Positions 8,593-21,000 of a stretch of 64,000 nt of DNA are shown here, in pieces (within the stretch, counting starts at the first letter, position 1; each line of letters starts with the position of its first letter). The translations under genes were made by a program, and so were the position numbers. The notes under the pieces were generated by a model, which saw nothing but the letters and a program-made list of their open reading frames with translations, was not told the DNA's origin and made no database searches. This DNA comes from Duganella flavida (lineage in GTDB: Bacteria; Pseudomonadota; Gammaproteobacteria; Burkholderiales; Burkholderiaceae_D), in contig NZ_WWCN01000016.1 in assembly GCF_009857445.1 (NCBI RefSeq), positions 62,001-126,000 on the forward strand, in the 5' to 3' direction.

Positions 8593-11500
8593 TCAGGCGG
8601 CGACCGCGATCATGATGTACTGCCATGGCAGCGCATCTTCCACCGCCACCACCGGATCGACGCCGCTGGCGCCGGCCATCAGGCGGATCGCCGGCAGGTA
8701 TTTTTCGCGCGCCGGTTCATCGGTGACGCGCGCGCTGCCGCCGCTGATCTGGAAGCCGCTCTGCTGCAGAATTTCCAGCATCACGCCGCGGGTGAAGTTG
8801 CGCTTGCGGGTTTTCTCAGTGCCACCAGGGCCGTAGCGCATGTCGCCCGCATTCAGGCGCGCTTGCACGCTCCAGTGCTGGAAGTTGCGCATGGCGATGA
8901 CGATTTTGCCGCCTGGTGCGATATTGGTGCGGATTTTCTGCAGCAGCGTCCACGGATCGTCGAGCGTTTCCAGTGCTTCGTCCAGCACCCAGCAATCGGC
9001 TCCGCGTACGTGGTCCCAGAGGTCGGCGCCCGCTTGTTCGATATGCTCGTTGAAGACGAAGTCGCAGTGTGGACGCGCTGCTTGCGCCGGTGCTGGATCG
9101 GACTCAATGCCGGTGTAGTTGGCCAGCGGGTTGCGGGCGCGGTAGGCTTTGGCGAAGGAGCCGTCGCGGCAGCCCAGCTCCACCACCTTGCGCACGGTGG
9201 TCGGCACAAGGCTCAGGAGGTCGGCGTTGAATTCGCCGCCGCTGCTTGGCAGGTCGTAGTGATAGCCGCCGGTGCGGATCACGGTGCCTTGCCAGTCATG
9301 CTTGATGAAGTGGCGTACTTGCGGATCTTTGGCGAAATCGTCGCGCACCCAGTCGACGTTCTGCACCAGCGCACTCTGACCGGCTTGGTGCAGTGCCAGC
9401 ATGGCCGGCAGCAGCGGCGCGCCATGTTTGATCGGCAGCGGCCATAGTCTTACCACGTCGATGTTGACCAGCATGCAGGCCGGGTGCAGATACGGGATGC
9501 CCTCGGGCAGCGGACGGCTGTGGCCCAATTCATTGACGCCCTGAACGCCGCCGACACCGTACATCTGCGGCCGCAGATGTTCGTGCAGCGACTCCAGGAA
9601 GCCGGCCTTGAGGATTTCCACATCCGAGTCCAGGAATAGCACCTCGCCCGACAGGCCAAGGTGGTTGATGGCCCACGACATGCCGGGACCGTGGTGGATG
9701 TTGTAGCCGAACGGGATGAATTCGACGTTGTCGTAGCCATCGGTGATGGCGCGGATTTGCTCGGCTACGTCCGGGTTGGAGCCATCGACGATGTAGACGC
9801 GGTTGGTATAAAACTGGCGCAGGGTGCGCAGCAGCGCTTCGATCAGGTCGGGCGCGTTGTAGGACACGGCCACGATCGGGATCTGGTCGATGCGCACCGG
9901 TGTGGTGGGCGTTTCTTCCGACGGATGTACGGCGTGCGTCGGCGCCGCCAGGCGCGGCGCGGCCGGCTTGGCGACTTTCAGCAGCGCGGCTTCCATATTG
10001 CGCACGAAGCGCGGGCTGTCGAACAGCGCGCAGGTCAGGCGGTTGGCTTGCAGCTGGCGTTTCATCGCGGCGATACGCTGCGGGTTGTTGGCCAGTTCCA
10101 CCGCCTTCTCTTCATAATCTTCGAAGCTGTGGGTAATCAGCTGCGGCAGGTCGACTGCGCGCAGCAGGCTGCCCGCCATGCGCGACGAGAAGGTCTGGCC
10201 GGCGCAGGTCAGCAGCGGCAGGCCGGCCCACAGTGCATCGCTGGCGGTGGTGCCGGCGTTGAACGGGAAGGTGTCGAGGAACAGGTCGGCCAGCTGGTAG
10301 CGCGCCAGGTATTCGGCCGGCACCGCGCGGGTGTTGAAGATCAGGCGATTGCGGTCGATGCCCGCCTGCTCGGCGTAGCGGAACAGGTTCTCGCGCACTT
10401 CCGGATAATCGGCCACCAGCCACAGGACCGAATTCGGCACGCGGCGCAGGATGTTCATCCACACTTCGAACAGGTCGGGCGAGAACTTGAAGTTGTTGTT
10501 GAACGAGCAGAAGACGAACGCATCTTCCGGCAGGTTAACCGAGGCGCGGGTCGGCTTGGCGGCGATGGCGCGCTGGCGATCGTTGATCTGGAAGCAGTCC
10601 GGCAGGTACAGCGGCTTCTCCGTGAAGTGCTCGGTCATTTCCGGCGTGATCAGGAATTCGTCGGCGATCACGTAATCGATGCCGGGCAGGCCGGTGCTGC
10701 CGGGGAAGCCGAGGTAGGTCAGCTGCACTGGTGCCGGGCGGTAGGCCAGGATTTGCGGACGCGCGCCCAAGGTCAGGCCGTGCAAGTCGACCAGGATGTC
10801 GATTTCGTGGGCGCGGATGGTGCGCGCGGCCTGCTCGTCGCTCAACTTGTCGATGCGGATGTAATGGTCCATCGCCTTGACCACGCGGGCGCGGATCGGC
10901 GAACCGTCTTCGCGGCTCCAGCTGAAGGCATACACTTCGAACTTGTTACGGTCGTGCAGTTCATACAGCTCGGCGGTCAGTATCGAGACAGCGTGCGAGC
11001 AGAAGTCCGACGACAGGTAGCCGATGCGCAGGCGGTTGTGGCCATAGCCATGGGCGCCGGTCAGCGGCGCCACGGCGGCGTTGATCTTCTCGTTGACGAA
11101 GCGCTTGGCGGCGGCCAGCTGCATGGCCGGATCGGCGGAGGCGCTGAGCATGGCCAGCGCCGAGGTGCCTTCCATCATGGTGGCGACCGAGATGTGTTCG
11201 AGGCCGGCGTACACCGGCCACTCGCACTGCTTCTGGCGCAGGTGGACCCAGTGGGTCATCACATTGGCCTGCTGCGGATCGACGCCGAGGCTGACGGCCA
11301 GCATGGCTTCCGCTTCCGGGTAGCGCTTCTGGATTTCCAGCAGGCGGCCGAGGTTATTCAGGGTCTGGATGTAGAGCGTGGTGTTGGTCTTGATATCCGG
11401 TTCGATCGGGTCGGACAGGATCGACTTCCACATGGCCAGCGCATCGTCTGGGCGGCCGGTGCGTTCCAGCAGCGTGCCGAGATTCAGGCGCGCTTCGATG

Positions 11501-11799
11501 AAATGCGGGTTTTGCGCGATGGCGCGGCGCAGTACCACTTCGGCGCCGGCATCGTCGCCGGAATTGGACAGCACCACGGCCAGGTTGAAGCCGGCAGCGT
11601 AGGCCAGCGGCGACGGCGTGTGGTCAATCCAGGTACGGTACAGGGCGATAGCGGCGGGCAGCTGGCCGCTTTCCTGCAGCACTGCCGCTGCGCCGAACAG
11701 GTCGCCGATGGAGAGGACGCCCTGGACGGCCATGCCCATGACGGTGCCCAGCGGGCTGTTATCGACGGGAGCGGGTGCAGCAGGTACTTGTACGGTCAT
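8593..11799 (-). CDS. TPR / O-GlcNAc-transferase-like / GT2-like / methyltransferase fusion
   Basis: About 1,068 residues. Four parts in order: TPR repeats (about 20-210, e.g. LNLGTLLERTGRPDDALAMW); a GT41 SPINDLY/OGT-type catalytic region (about 230-620; RIGYLSSDFCSHAV, DLHGLTLGARP, FNAGTTASDALWAGLPLLT); a GT2-like GT-A region (about 640-860; PIVAVSYNAPD, VLFLDSDVEI); and a SAM-methyltransferase-like domain (about 870 to the end; VVELGCRDGSFAKAYRA, TGIES). Bacterial TPR-OGT proteins next to sugar genes often glycosylate flagellin, so this is a candidate protein O-glycosyltransferase with built-in extension and methylation steps (inference). It is the first gene of the minus-strand operon. 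I chose the second ATG at 11799; an in-frame ATG at 11841 is possible. Confidence 0.88.
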   Translation of the reverse strand: MTVQVPAAPAPVDNSPLGTVMGMAVQGVLSIGDLFGAAAVLQESGQLPAAIALYRTWIDHTPSPLAYAAGFNLAVVLSNSGDDAGAEVVLRRAIAQNPHFIEARLNLGTLLERTGRPDDALAMWKSILSDPIEPDIKTNTTLYIQTLNNLGRLLEIQKRYPEAEAMLAVSLGVDPQQANVMTHWVHLRQKQCEWPVYAGLEHISVATMMEGTSALAMLSASADPAMQLAAAKRFVNEKINAAVAPLTGAHGYGHNRLRIGYLSSDFCSHAVSILTAELYELHDRNKFEVYAFSWSREDGSPIRARVVKAMDHYIRIDKLSDEQAARTIRAHEIDILVDLHGLTLGARPQILAYRPAPVQLTYLGFPGSTGLPGIDYVIADEFLITPEMTEHFTEKPLYLPDCFQINDRQRAIAAKPTRASVNLPEDAFVFCSFNNNFKFSPDLFEVWMNILRRVPNSVLWLVADYPEVRENLFRYAEQAGIDRNRLIFNTRAVPAEYLARYQLADLFLDTFPFNAGTTASDALWAGLPLLTCAGQTFSSRMAGSLLRAVDLPQLITHSFEDYEEKAVELANNPQRIAAMKRQLQANRLTCALFDSPRFVRNMEAALLKVAKPAAPRLAAPTHAVHPSEETPTTPVRIDQIPIVAVSYNAPDLIEALLRTLRQFYTNRVYIVDGSNPDVAEQIRAITDGYDNVEFIPFGYNIHHGPGMSWAINHLGLSGEVLFLDSDVEILKAGFLESLHEHLRPQMYGVGGVQGVNELGHSRPLPEGIPYLHPACMLVNIDVVRLWPLPIKHGAPLLPAMLALHQAGQSALVQNVDWVRDDFAKDPQVRHFIKHDWQGTVIRTGGYHYDLPSSGGEFNADLLSLVPTTVRKVVELGCRDGSFAKAYRARNPLANYTGIESDPAPAQAARPHCDFVFNEHIEQAGADLWDHVRGADCWVLDEALETLDDPWTLLQKIRTNIAPGGKIVIAMRNFQHWSVQARLNAGDMRYGPGGTEKTRKRNFTRGVMLEILQQSGFQISGGSARVTDEPAREKYLPAIRLMAGASGVDPVVAVEDALPWQYIMIAVAA

Positions 11800-11921
11800 A
11801 GCTGAGCTTCGGATTGAACCACAAAAGGTAAGCCCTATCATACCTTTTTGTAGCTAGGTAAGGGGCAACTTTTGGCTCTGGAGCAAGACTGTAAAAGGCC
11901 CGCTGCTCAAGCGTTAAGCAA

Positions 11922-12011
11922 TCCGGGGTCAGGTCCCCCATTTCTACACAAACCCTGCCGTAGCGGACGGTACTGCTTAGTTCGTGTAGAAATGGGGGAC
12001 CTGACCCCGGA
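11922..12011. repeat. Long palindrome, copy 1 of the GGGGTCAG family
   Basis: Perfect 28-base inverted arms (11922-11949 and 11984-12011) around a 34-base loop. The arms open with CCGGGGTCAGG and close with CCTGACCCCGG. The loop begins with AACCCTGCCGTAGCG, also found in copy 3, where it forms an inner stem; here the inner stem has decayed. The element lies 7 bases past the stop of the giant gene, between two genes of the same strand. It could act as a terminator but has no U-tract. Copies 2 and 3 are at 27095 and 30987. Confidence 0.9.
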
Positions 12012-12017
12012 GTTGGG

Positions 12018-15000
12018 TTAGCGGTGGGGGACCGTGAACCAGCTGGTGGTGGCGTGTTCCTGCAGTGCCGACTTGCCGTCCATCGCAGCGGTGAAATGCT
12101 GCAGGCCTTGGGCGGCGCGGTATTGCTTGATGGCGTCCGCCGCAGGCTGTAATACGTCCTGCTGTTGCGTTTGCGCCGCAGGGGGGGCATCGGCGGCCGC
12201 GAAGCTGCCGATTGCATTGCTCAAGCCACTGACTTGCTGTTGCAGGCTGGCAGTGGATGTTGCTGCCTTTTGCGCCAGGAACCAGACGTCGGCCGACTCG
12301 TGGGTCGTGCCGTCGGTGCTGGTGTAGCTAGACGTCATGCCGACGAGGTTGCCATTCTGCTGGTTCAGCGTGCTGGTGGCGCTGGTGCTGATCGAGGCGA
12401 TGCCCAGCTGCGCCAGCGTTTTCAGCTCGCCCGGCTGGCTGATGCCATCCGAATTGCTATCCACCCAGACGCGCAGAGCGCTGTAGGCGCTGTCGGCAGC
12501 GGTGATCTGGCCGTCGCCGTTGGAGTCCAGCTCGCGCAAGGCGGCGTAGCCGTCCTTGGCTTTGCTACCGTCGGCCAGCGTGGTGGCGCTGCCGAACAGT
12601 TCGCTGCCGTCGTTGATGACGCCATCGCCGTTGCGGTCGAGGGCCAGCAGGCCGTCGTGGGCGTCAACCCAGCCGGTTTTCACGGCCTTGCCGTCGCCGC
12701 GGATGTCGAACTGCACGCCGGCGGCGATGCTGAGGGTGCGCACGCCATTGCCGTCCAGGTCGAGAATCAGCGGGGTGGCGTAGTTCGTCGAGCTGGACGG
12801 CAGTGCCATGGTTTGCGTGGTCGACATGGCCGCCACCTGGGTGCCGGTGAAGGCGTTCGCCTGCGCCACGCTCAGCGAGGTCAGCCCGGCTGTGGCCAGT
12901 GCCGGTACTTGCGTGACGGTGAAGGCTTTCAACTGGTTGTTGCTGAACACGATCAGCTGGCTGGTCTTGATGCCGGCCACTTGCGCCGTCGTCATGCCGG
13001 CAATCTGGTCGGTGGACAGGTAGCCGATCTGGGCATTGGTCAGCGCGCCGAACTGGGTGGTGGTCCAGGCGCCCAGCTGGGTCGTGCTGAAGCCGTTGAT
13101 CTGGGGCGCATCCAGTCCGATGATCTGCGCCACTTTCAGCGCCGCCATCTGCGCCGTGGTCAGGGCGCCGGCCTGGCTGCTGTTCAGCGCGGTCAGCTGG
13201 CTGTTGGACAGGGTCTGGATCTGCGCCGTGGTCAGGGCTTGCACCTGGTCCGTGGTCAGCACGCTCATCTGGTCGATGGTCAGGGCGATGATCTGGCTGA
13301 CTTTGATGGCGGCGATCTGGTCGGTGGTCATTGCCGCCACCTGGCTGTTGCTCAGCGCACCCAGTTGCAGCGTGCTCAGGTAACCGATCTGCGCGGTACG
13401 CAGGGCAACAATCTGGCCGGTGCTGAAGGCGATCAACTGGTCGTTCGAGAGGGCGCCCAGTTGAGTGCTGGTGAGGGCCTGAACCTGGCTGGTGTTCAGG
13501 CCGACCAGCTTGGCGCTGTCGATGCTGGAAATTTGCAGCGTGCCCAGCGCGGCCACGTCGGCCGTGGTCAGCACGTTGATCTGGGCGGTGGACAGGCCGG
13601 TGACGGCGTCCACGCTCAGCGCCGCTGCTTGCTGGGTGCTCAACGCTTGTAGCTGGTCGCTGCTGAAGACGCCGATCTGGGCGGCGGCAATCGCGTTGAT
13701 CTGCAGGGTTTTCAGGCCGCGCACCTGGGCCGTGGTCAGGGCCACGGTCTGGTCGGTGCTGAGGCCGGTGAACTGGCTGGCTGTCAATGCAGCCATGTCC
13801 TGCGTATCGATGGCGGCGATTTGCGCGGTGTTGAAGGCGGCGATCTGGTCGGCCGTCAGCGTCCGCATTTGCGCAGTGTTGAGGCCGGTCATCTGGGCGG
13901 CGCTCAGGGCCGCCAGCTGCTGGGTGTTCAGGCTGCTGGTCTGCAGTGTGGTCAGGCCGGCAATCTGGGCGGTGCGCAGCGACTGGATCTGGTCGCTGGT
14001 CAGCGCGTTCAGGTTGTCAACGCTGAAACCATAGGCCAGTTGTTGCGTGCTCAGTGCATAAATATGGCTGGTGTCGAGCGCGGCAGCCTGATCGGTCGCC
14101 AAGCCGTTAATCAGCTGGCTGGTGGTAAAGGCGTTCAGCTGCTGGGTGCTGAGCGCGTTCAGCTGGGCGCTGCTCAGCACGCCCACTTGCGCCGCTTGCA
14201 GGGCGGCGATCTGGCGCGTGCTGAAGGCGGTAAAGTCGGCGGTTTCCAGCGCCACCAGCTGGTCGCTGCCGAGGGCGGCCACTTGCTGGGTACTGAGGGT
14301 AGACGCTTGCGCCGTGCTCAGGGCCACGATCTGGTCGGTGGTCAGCGTTGGCACTTGCAGCGTGGTCAGGGCTGCGGTCTGCGCGGTGCGCAGGGCAACG
14401 ATCTGGTCGGTTGTCAGCGCGGCTACCAGCGCCACGCCGATGCCGTAGGCCAGCTGGGTGGTGGTCAGCGCGCTGATGTGGCTGCTGTCCAGCGTGACCA
14501 GCTGGGCACTGGTCAGGCCAAGGCTGATTTGCGCAGTGGTCAGCGCGGCCAGCTCGGTAGTGGTCAGGCCGTTCAGCTGGTTGCTGGTCAGCACGCCGAT
14601 CTGGTCGCTGTTCAGCGCCACCATCTGGCGCGTGCTGAACGAGGACAGGTCTTGCGTTTCCAGCGCCACGATCTGGTCGCTGGTGAGCGAGGTCACTTGC
14701 TGCGTGCTCAGGGTGGCCGCCTGCTGCGTGCTCAGGGCCACGATCTGGTCGGTGGTCAGCGCTTGGACCTGCAGCGTGGACAGGGTCGCGGTTTGCGCGG
14801 TGCGCAGGGCAACAATCTGGTCGGTGGTCAGGGCGGCGATGGCGTCGCTGCTGAGGCCGTAGGCCAGTTGCTGGGTGGTCAGCGCATAGATGTGCGCGGT
14901 GTCCAGCGCCGCCAGCTGGCTGGTGGTCAGGCCGAGGCTGATTTGCGCGGTGCTCAGCGCGGCCAGTTCGGTGGTGGTCAGGCCGTTCAACTGCTGGCTG

Positions 15001-18000
15001 CCCAACGCGGCGATCTGGTCGCTGGTCAGCGCCACCATCTGGCGGGTGCTGAACGAGGACAGGTCTTGCGTTTCCAGCGCGGCGATCTGGTCAGTGGTCA
15101 GGGCGGCCACTTGTTTGGTGACCAGCGACGCGGCTTGCGCCGTGGTCAGGGCAGCGATCTGCGCGGTGTTCAGGCCGGCGGCGATCTGGTCGGTAGTCAG
15201 GGTGCTGACTTGCGCGGTCGACAGGCTGGCGAACTGGTCGGTCAGCAGCGCTTGGGTCTGGTCGGTGGTGAGCAGGTTGAGCTGCGCGGTGGTCAGCGCG
15301 GCGAGGTCACGCGTTTCGAAGGCGGCGACCTGGTCGGTGGTCAGGCCGCCCAGTTGCGCGCTGTTGAGGGCGCGCACTTGCTGCGTGAGCAGCGCCACGA
15401 TCTGGTCGGTCGTCAGTGCCGCAAACTGGTCGGAATGCAGGCTGCGCAAGGCGTTGGTGCTCAGCACGCCAAACTGGTCGGTGGTCAGCGCGCTCAGCTG
15501 CTGGGTGTTGAGCGTGACGGCCTGGCTGGTGGTCAGGGCGCTGATTTGCGCCGTGCTTAGCTGGCTGAACTGGCTGGCGGTCAGCGCGCTCAACACCATG
15601 GTGCTGAGGGCGGTGAAAGCGTTGGTCGACAGCGCGGTCAGCTGGTCGCTGGTCAGCGCCGCGAACTGCGCGCTGTTGAAGGCCGCCAGCTGGTTGCTGC
15701 GCAGGGCGACAAAGTCCTGGGGCGCCAGCGCGCTCACCTGGCCGGTGCTGAGGCCGGTGATTTGCAAGGTGCTCAGTGCGGTCACTTGCGCCGTGGTCAG
15801 GGCCGCAATCTGGTCGGTTTTCAGGGCCGCGATCTGGCCGCTGCCAAAGCCGGCAAACTGCGCGGTGGTCAGCACGCTGACGATGTCGGTGGTCAGCGCC
15901 GCCACATTGGCGGTGGTGATGGCGGCGATCTGCTGGCTGGCCAGCGTGACGAAGTCGCGGGTTTCCAGCGCGTCGAGCTGGTCGCTGCTGAAGGCGGCGA
16001 TTTGCGCGGTGGTCAGGGCTGCGGCCTGGCTGCTGCTCAGGGCCACCATCTGGTCGCTGCTGATGGCGCCGAACTGGGCCGCGTTCAGCGCGCCGATTTG
16101 CGCGCTGGACAGGGTGGCAAAGTTGTCGGTGCTGATGGCGGCGATCTGGCGGCTGGTCAGGGCGTTGATCTGGCGCGTGCCGAGGTTGTCCACCTGGGTC
16201 GAGGTCAGGGCGGCGATCTGGTCGGTGGTCAGCGAGGACGCTTGGGCCGAGGTCAGGGCGGCGATCTGGTCGGTGGTCAGGTTTTGCAGCTGGTCCTGGG
16301 TCAGCGTGACCAGCTGGTCGGTGGTGAGGGCGGCGATCTGCTGGGTTTTCAGCGCCATGACGTCGTCGGTGCTGAGCGACTGGAACTGGCTGGTCGACAG
16401 TGCTACCAGCTGGGCCGTGGTCAGGGCGATGGCTTGCGCCGTGGTCAGCGCGCCGACGTGGGCCAGGTCGAGCTGGCTGATTTGCAGCGTGGTCAGCGCG
16501 GCGACCTGATTGCCCGCCAGCGCGGCCAAGTCTAACAGTTCGATGGCGCCCAGCTGCGCGCTGGTCAGCAGGGCGATTTGCGCCGTGCTCAGCAGGCCGT
16601 ACTGGGCGCTGCTGAAGGCGATGATCTGGTCGCTGCCCAGTGCTTGCAGCTGGGTACTGGTCAGCGCGCCCAGCTGGACCAAGCCGAAGCTTTGCAGCTG
16701 GTAGTCCAGCAGCGCGTTCAGCTGCTGGGTGGCGAGGACCGCCACTTGCGCTGATTTCAGGGCGAACAGGTCGGCCGTGGCCAGCGCTTGCAGTTGCGCC
16801 GAGCTCAGGGCTTTCAGCTGGTCGCTATTCAGCGCCTGTGCTTGCGCCGTAGTCAGCACGCCGATGCGGTCCGGCGCCAGCGCCTGGATCTGGGCCGTGC
16901 TGAGGATGGCCACTTGCGCCGTCTTCAGCGCGGCCACGTCGTCCAGCTCGATGATGCTCAGTTGCCTGGTGCTCAGCGCCGCCACTTGGGCGGTGGCTAG
17001 CGCGGCGTACTGCTGGGTGGTCAGGGCAACGATCTGGTCGGTGCTCAGGGCCTGGATTTGCACGCTGCTGAAGGTGTTCAGCTGGGTGCCGGACAGGGCT
17101 TGCACTTGCGGGCCCGACAGCACGCCGATCTGGTCGGTGCTGAGGGCGCTCACTTGCGCGGTTTTCAGCGCGGTGATGTCGTCGTTGGTCAGCGCCGTGA
17201 CTTGCGCAGTGCCGAGCGCGGCCACTTGCTGGGTCAGCATGGTACCGAACTGCACGCTGGTCAGGGCGGCGATCTGGTCGGTGCTGAGCTGGGTCACCTG
17301 CGTGGTGCCCAGCGCGTTGATCTGCGCGGTCTTCATCGCGGCCAGGTCTTCCAGCTCGATGGCTTTCAGCTGGTCGCTGCCGAGCACGCTGACGCCGGCG
17401 GTGCTGAGAGCGCTGATCTGGTTGGTTTTCAGGGCCACGATCTGGCTGGTCTTCAGCGCGACGATCTGGGCCGTGCTGAGGGCGCCGATCTGGGTGGTGG
17501 TGAGGGCCTGGATCTGGTCGGTGCTGAGGTTGGTCAGCGAACCGATGGCGGCCAGCTGGGCGGTGCTCAGGGCGGCCAAGTCTTCGGTGCCGAAGGCGGC
17601 GATCTGGTCCGAGCTCATCACCGACAGCTGGCTGGTAGTCAGGGCGGCGACCTGGTTGCTGGTGAGGGCGAACACCTGGCTGGTACTCAGCAGCAGCACT
17701 TGGGCGGTGCGCAGCGCCTGCAGCTGCGCCGCTTTCAACGCGGCGATGTCATCGCTGCCCAGGGCGGCCTGCTGGCCGGCGCTCAGGCTGGCGATCTGGC
17801 CGGTGGCGAGGTTGCCGACTTGCTGCGTGCTCAAGCTGGCGATCTGTGCGGTCAGCAGGGTCTGGAATTGCGCGGTGCTCAGCGACGCCAGCTGGGCCGT
17901 GCCCATGCTTTGCAGCTGGGCGGTGGTGATGGCGTCCAGCTGGTCGCTGCCCAGCGCTTGCAGCTGCGCGGTTTTCAGGGCGGCCAGGTCTTGCGTTTCC

Positions 18001-21000
18001 AGCGCCTGGATTTGCGCGGTGCCCAGCGCGGCCACTTGCTGCGTGGCCAGGGTCGACACTTGCAGCGTGCTCAGGCCGGCGATCTGGGCGCTGTTCAGCA
18101 GCGCGATCTGGCTGGTCTTGAAGGCGTTGACTTGCGCGGTTTTCATGGCCGCCAAATCGTCGGTTTCCAGCGCCGCCAGCTGGCTGGCGCTCAGCGCCTG
18201 CACCTGCTGGGTGCCGAGGTTGGCCGCCTGCAGCGTGGTCAGGGCGACGATCTGCTCACTGCCCAGCGACTGGAATTGCGCCGTGGTCAGGGCGTTCACC
18301 TGCGCCGTGTTGAGCGCGCGGAACTGGTCGCTCAGCAGGGCCTCCAGCTGGCTGGTGGCCAGCGCCGCCACTTGCGCGGTCTTTAGCGCGGCGATGTCGG
18401 CGGTAGAGAAGGCGCGCAGCTGGGCGCTGCCGATCACCACCAGCTGCGCGGTGCTGAGGTTGCTGATCTGCAGCGTGTTCAGGGCGGCGGCTTGCGCGGT
18501 GCTGAGGCCGGCGATCTGGCTGGTGCTCAGCGCGACGACTTGCGCGGTGCGCAGGGCGTTCAGATCTTGCGTTTCCAGCGCGTTGAGCTGGTCGGTGCCG
18601 AGCGCGGCGACTTGCTGCGTGCCGAGGTTGCTCACTTGCAGCGTGGTCAGGGCGATCAGTTGCGCGCTGTTCAGGCTGGCGATCTGGCTGGTTTTCAGCG
18701 CGGCGATCTGCTGGGTTTTCAGGACCGACAGCGTGTCGGTGCCAAGCGCCGCCAGCTGGTCGCTGCCCAGCAGCTGGACTTGTGCGGTGCTCAGGTTGCT
18801 GGCCTGCGCGGTGCTCAGCAGCGCTACTTGCGCCGTGGCCAGCGCTTGCAGTTGCGCGCTGTTCAGTGCGTTAAGCTGGTGACTGGTCAGGGCGTGCAGC
18901 TGGTCACTGCGCAGGGCGTTCAGGTTGTCCGTGCCGAGGCCGCTCATCTGGGCGGTGCTCAGGGCGGCCAGGTCGCGCGTTTCCAGCGCCACGATTTGAC
19001 TGGTTGCCAGCGCGCCCAGCTGGCGCGTGCTGAGGCTGGCGATTTGCAGCGTGGTCAGCGCCACGATCTGGTCGCTGGTCAGCAGGTTGATCTGATTGGT
19101 GGCCAGCGCCGCCAGCTGCGCCGTTTTCAGCGCGGCAAAGTCGATGGTGGCCAGCGCTTGCAGCTGGTCGCTGGTCAGGGCGGCGATATGCTGGGTGACC
19201 AGGTTGCTGACCTGGTAGGTGCCCAGTGCCGCGATCTGGCTGGTGGCAAGGCTGCGCAGCTGGCTGCTGCTCAAGGCGGCCAGCTGGGCCGTGCTCAGTG
19301 CGGCGATCTGGCTGCTGGTCAGGGCATTCAGCTTGTCGGTGCCGAGGCCGGCGATTTGCGCGGTTTGCAGGGCGATCACATCACGCGTTTCAAGCGCGGC
19401 GATCTGGTCGCTATTGAGCGCGGCCAGCTGGCGCGTGCTGAGGGCGGCGACTTGTTGCGAGTTCAGCGCCACCACCTGGTTGGTGGTGAGCTGGCCGACC
19501 TGGTCGGTGGTCAGGGCGACGATTTGCGTGCTGCGCAGGGCGGCGAGGTCCACGGTTTCCAGCGCCTGCAGCTGATCCGTGCCGAGCGCGGCGATTTGCT
19601 GGGTGCTCAGGTTGGCTGCCTGCAGCGTGCTCAGGCCGGCGATTTGCGCCGTGCCCAGCGCTTGCACTTGCTGCGTGGTGAGGGCGGCGGTTTGCTGGGT
19701 TTTCAGCGCGGCCAGATGGGGCAGGTCGAGCGCGGCGATGCCCGCGGTAGTCAGGGCGGCGATTTGCAGCGAGGTGAGCGCGCTCAGGTCCTGGGTTTCA
19801 AAGGCGTTCAGCTGGTCGGTCGACAGCGCGGCGACCTGGCGGGTGGTGAGCGCGGCCGCTTGTTGCGAGGTCAGCGCGACGATCTGCGCGGTGGTGAGGG
19901 CGCCAATCTGGCTGGTGCCCAGCGCGTCCAGCTGACTGGTTTTCAGCGCGGCAAAGTCGGCAGTGGTCAGCAGTGCCACCTGGCTGGTCAGCAGGTAGCC
20001 GATCTGCGCGCTGGTGAAGGCGGTGACTTGCTGCGTGGTCAGCGCGCCCAGCTGGGCGCTGCTCAGCACTTGGACTTGGTCCGAACTCAGCTGGACGATT
20101 TGTTCGGTCTTCAGCGCGGCCACCTGGGCCGGCGTCAGCGTGGCGATGCCCTTGGTGCCCAGGCCCAGCAGCTGCGTGGTTTTCAACGCGGCAAAGTCCT
20201 GCGTTTCCATCGACGCCAGCTGGTCGGTGGACAGTGCATTCAGCTGTGCCGAGGTCAGGGAGGCCGCCTGGCTGGTGGTCAGGGCGACGATCAGGCTGGT
20301 GCTCAGCGAGCCGATCTGGTCGGTGGTCAGGGCCACGATCTGGCTGGTTTTGAGCACGGCAAAGTCGCGCGTTTCCAGTGCGTTGAGCTGGCTGGTTGAC
20401 AGGGCGGCCAGGTCGGATGTGCTGAGCACGCCCATTTGTTGCGTGCCCAGTGCAACAAGCTGGTCGGTGGTCAGGGCGGCGGCCTGGCTGGTGCTCAAGG
20501 CGGCCAGCACGGTCGAGGTCAGCGCCGCCACTTGCGCGGTGGTCAGCGCGGCCACGGTGTTGCTGGCCAGGGCGCCGACTTGTTTCGATTGCAGGGCGGC
20601 GAGGTCGGCGCTGGATAGTACGACGATCTGGGCGCTGTTCAGCACCGCCACTTGTTGGGAACTCAGTGCTTGCACTTGTTGCGAGGTCAGCGCAGCGGCT
20701 TGATCGCTGCTCAGCACGGCGACTTGGGCGCTGCCGAGTGCGACGATCTGCTGCGTTTTGAGCGCGGCCAGATCCTGGGTTTCCAGCGCAGCGACCTGGC
20801 TGGTGGACAGGGTGGCGACCTGGCGCGTGGTCAGGGCGGCGCTTTGCACGGTGGTCAGGGCGACGATCTGGTCGGTGCTCAGCAGGGCGATCTGGCCGGT
20901 GGTGAAGGCGCTCAGCACGGCCGTGCTCAGTGCGGCAATCTGCGCGGTGCTCAGGGCGGTGACGGCGTTGCTGCTGAGCGCGGCAACCTGCTGCGATTGC

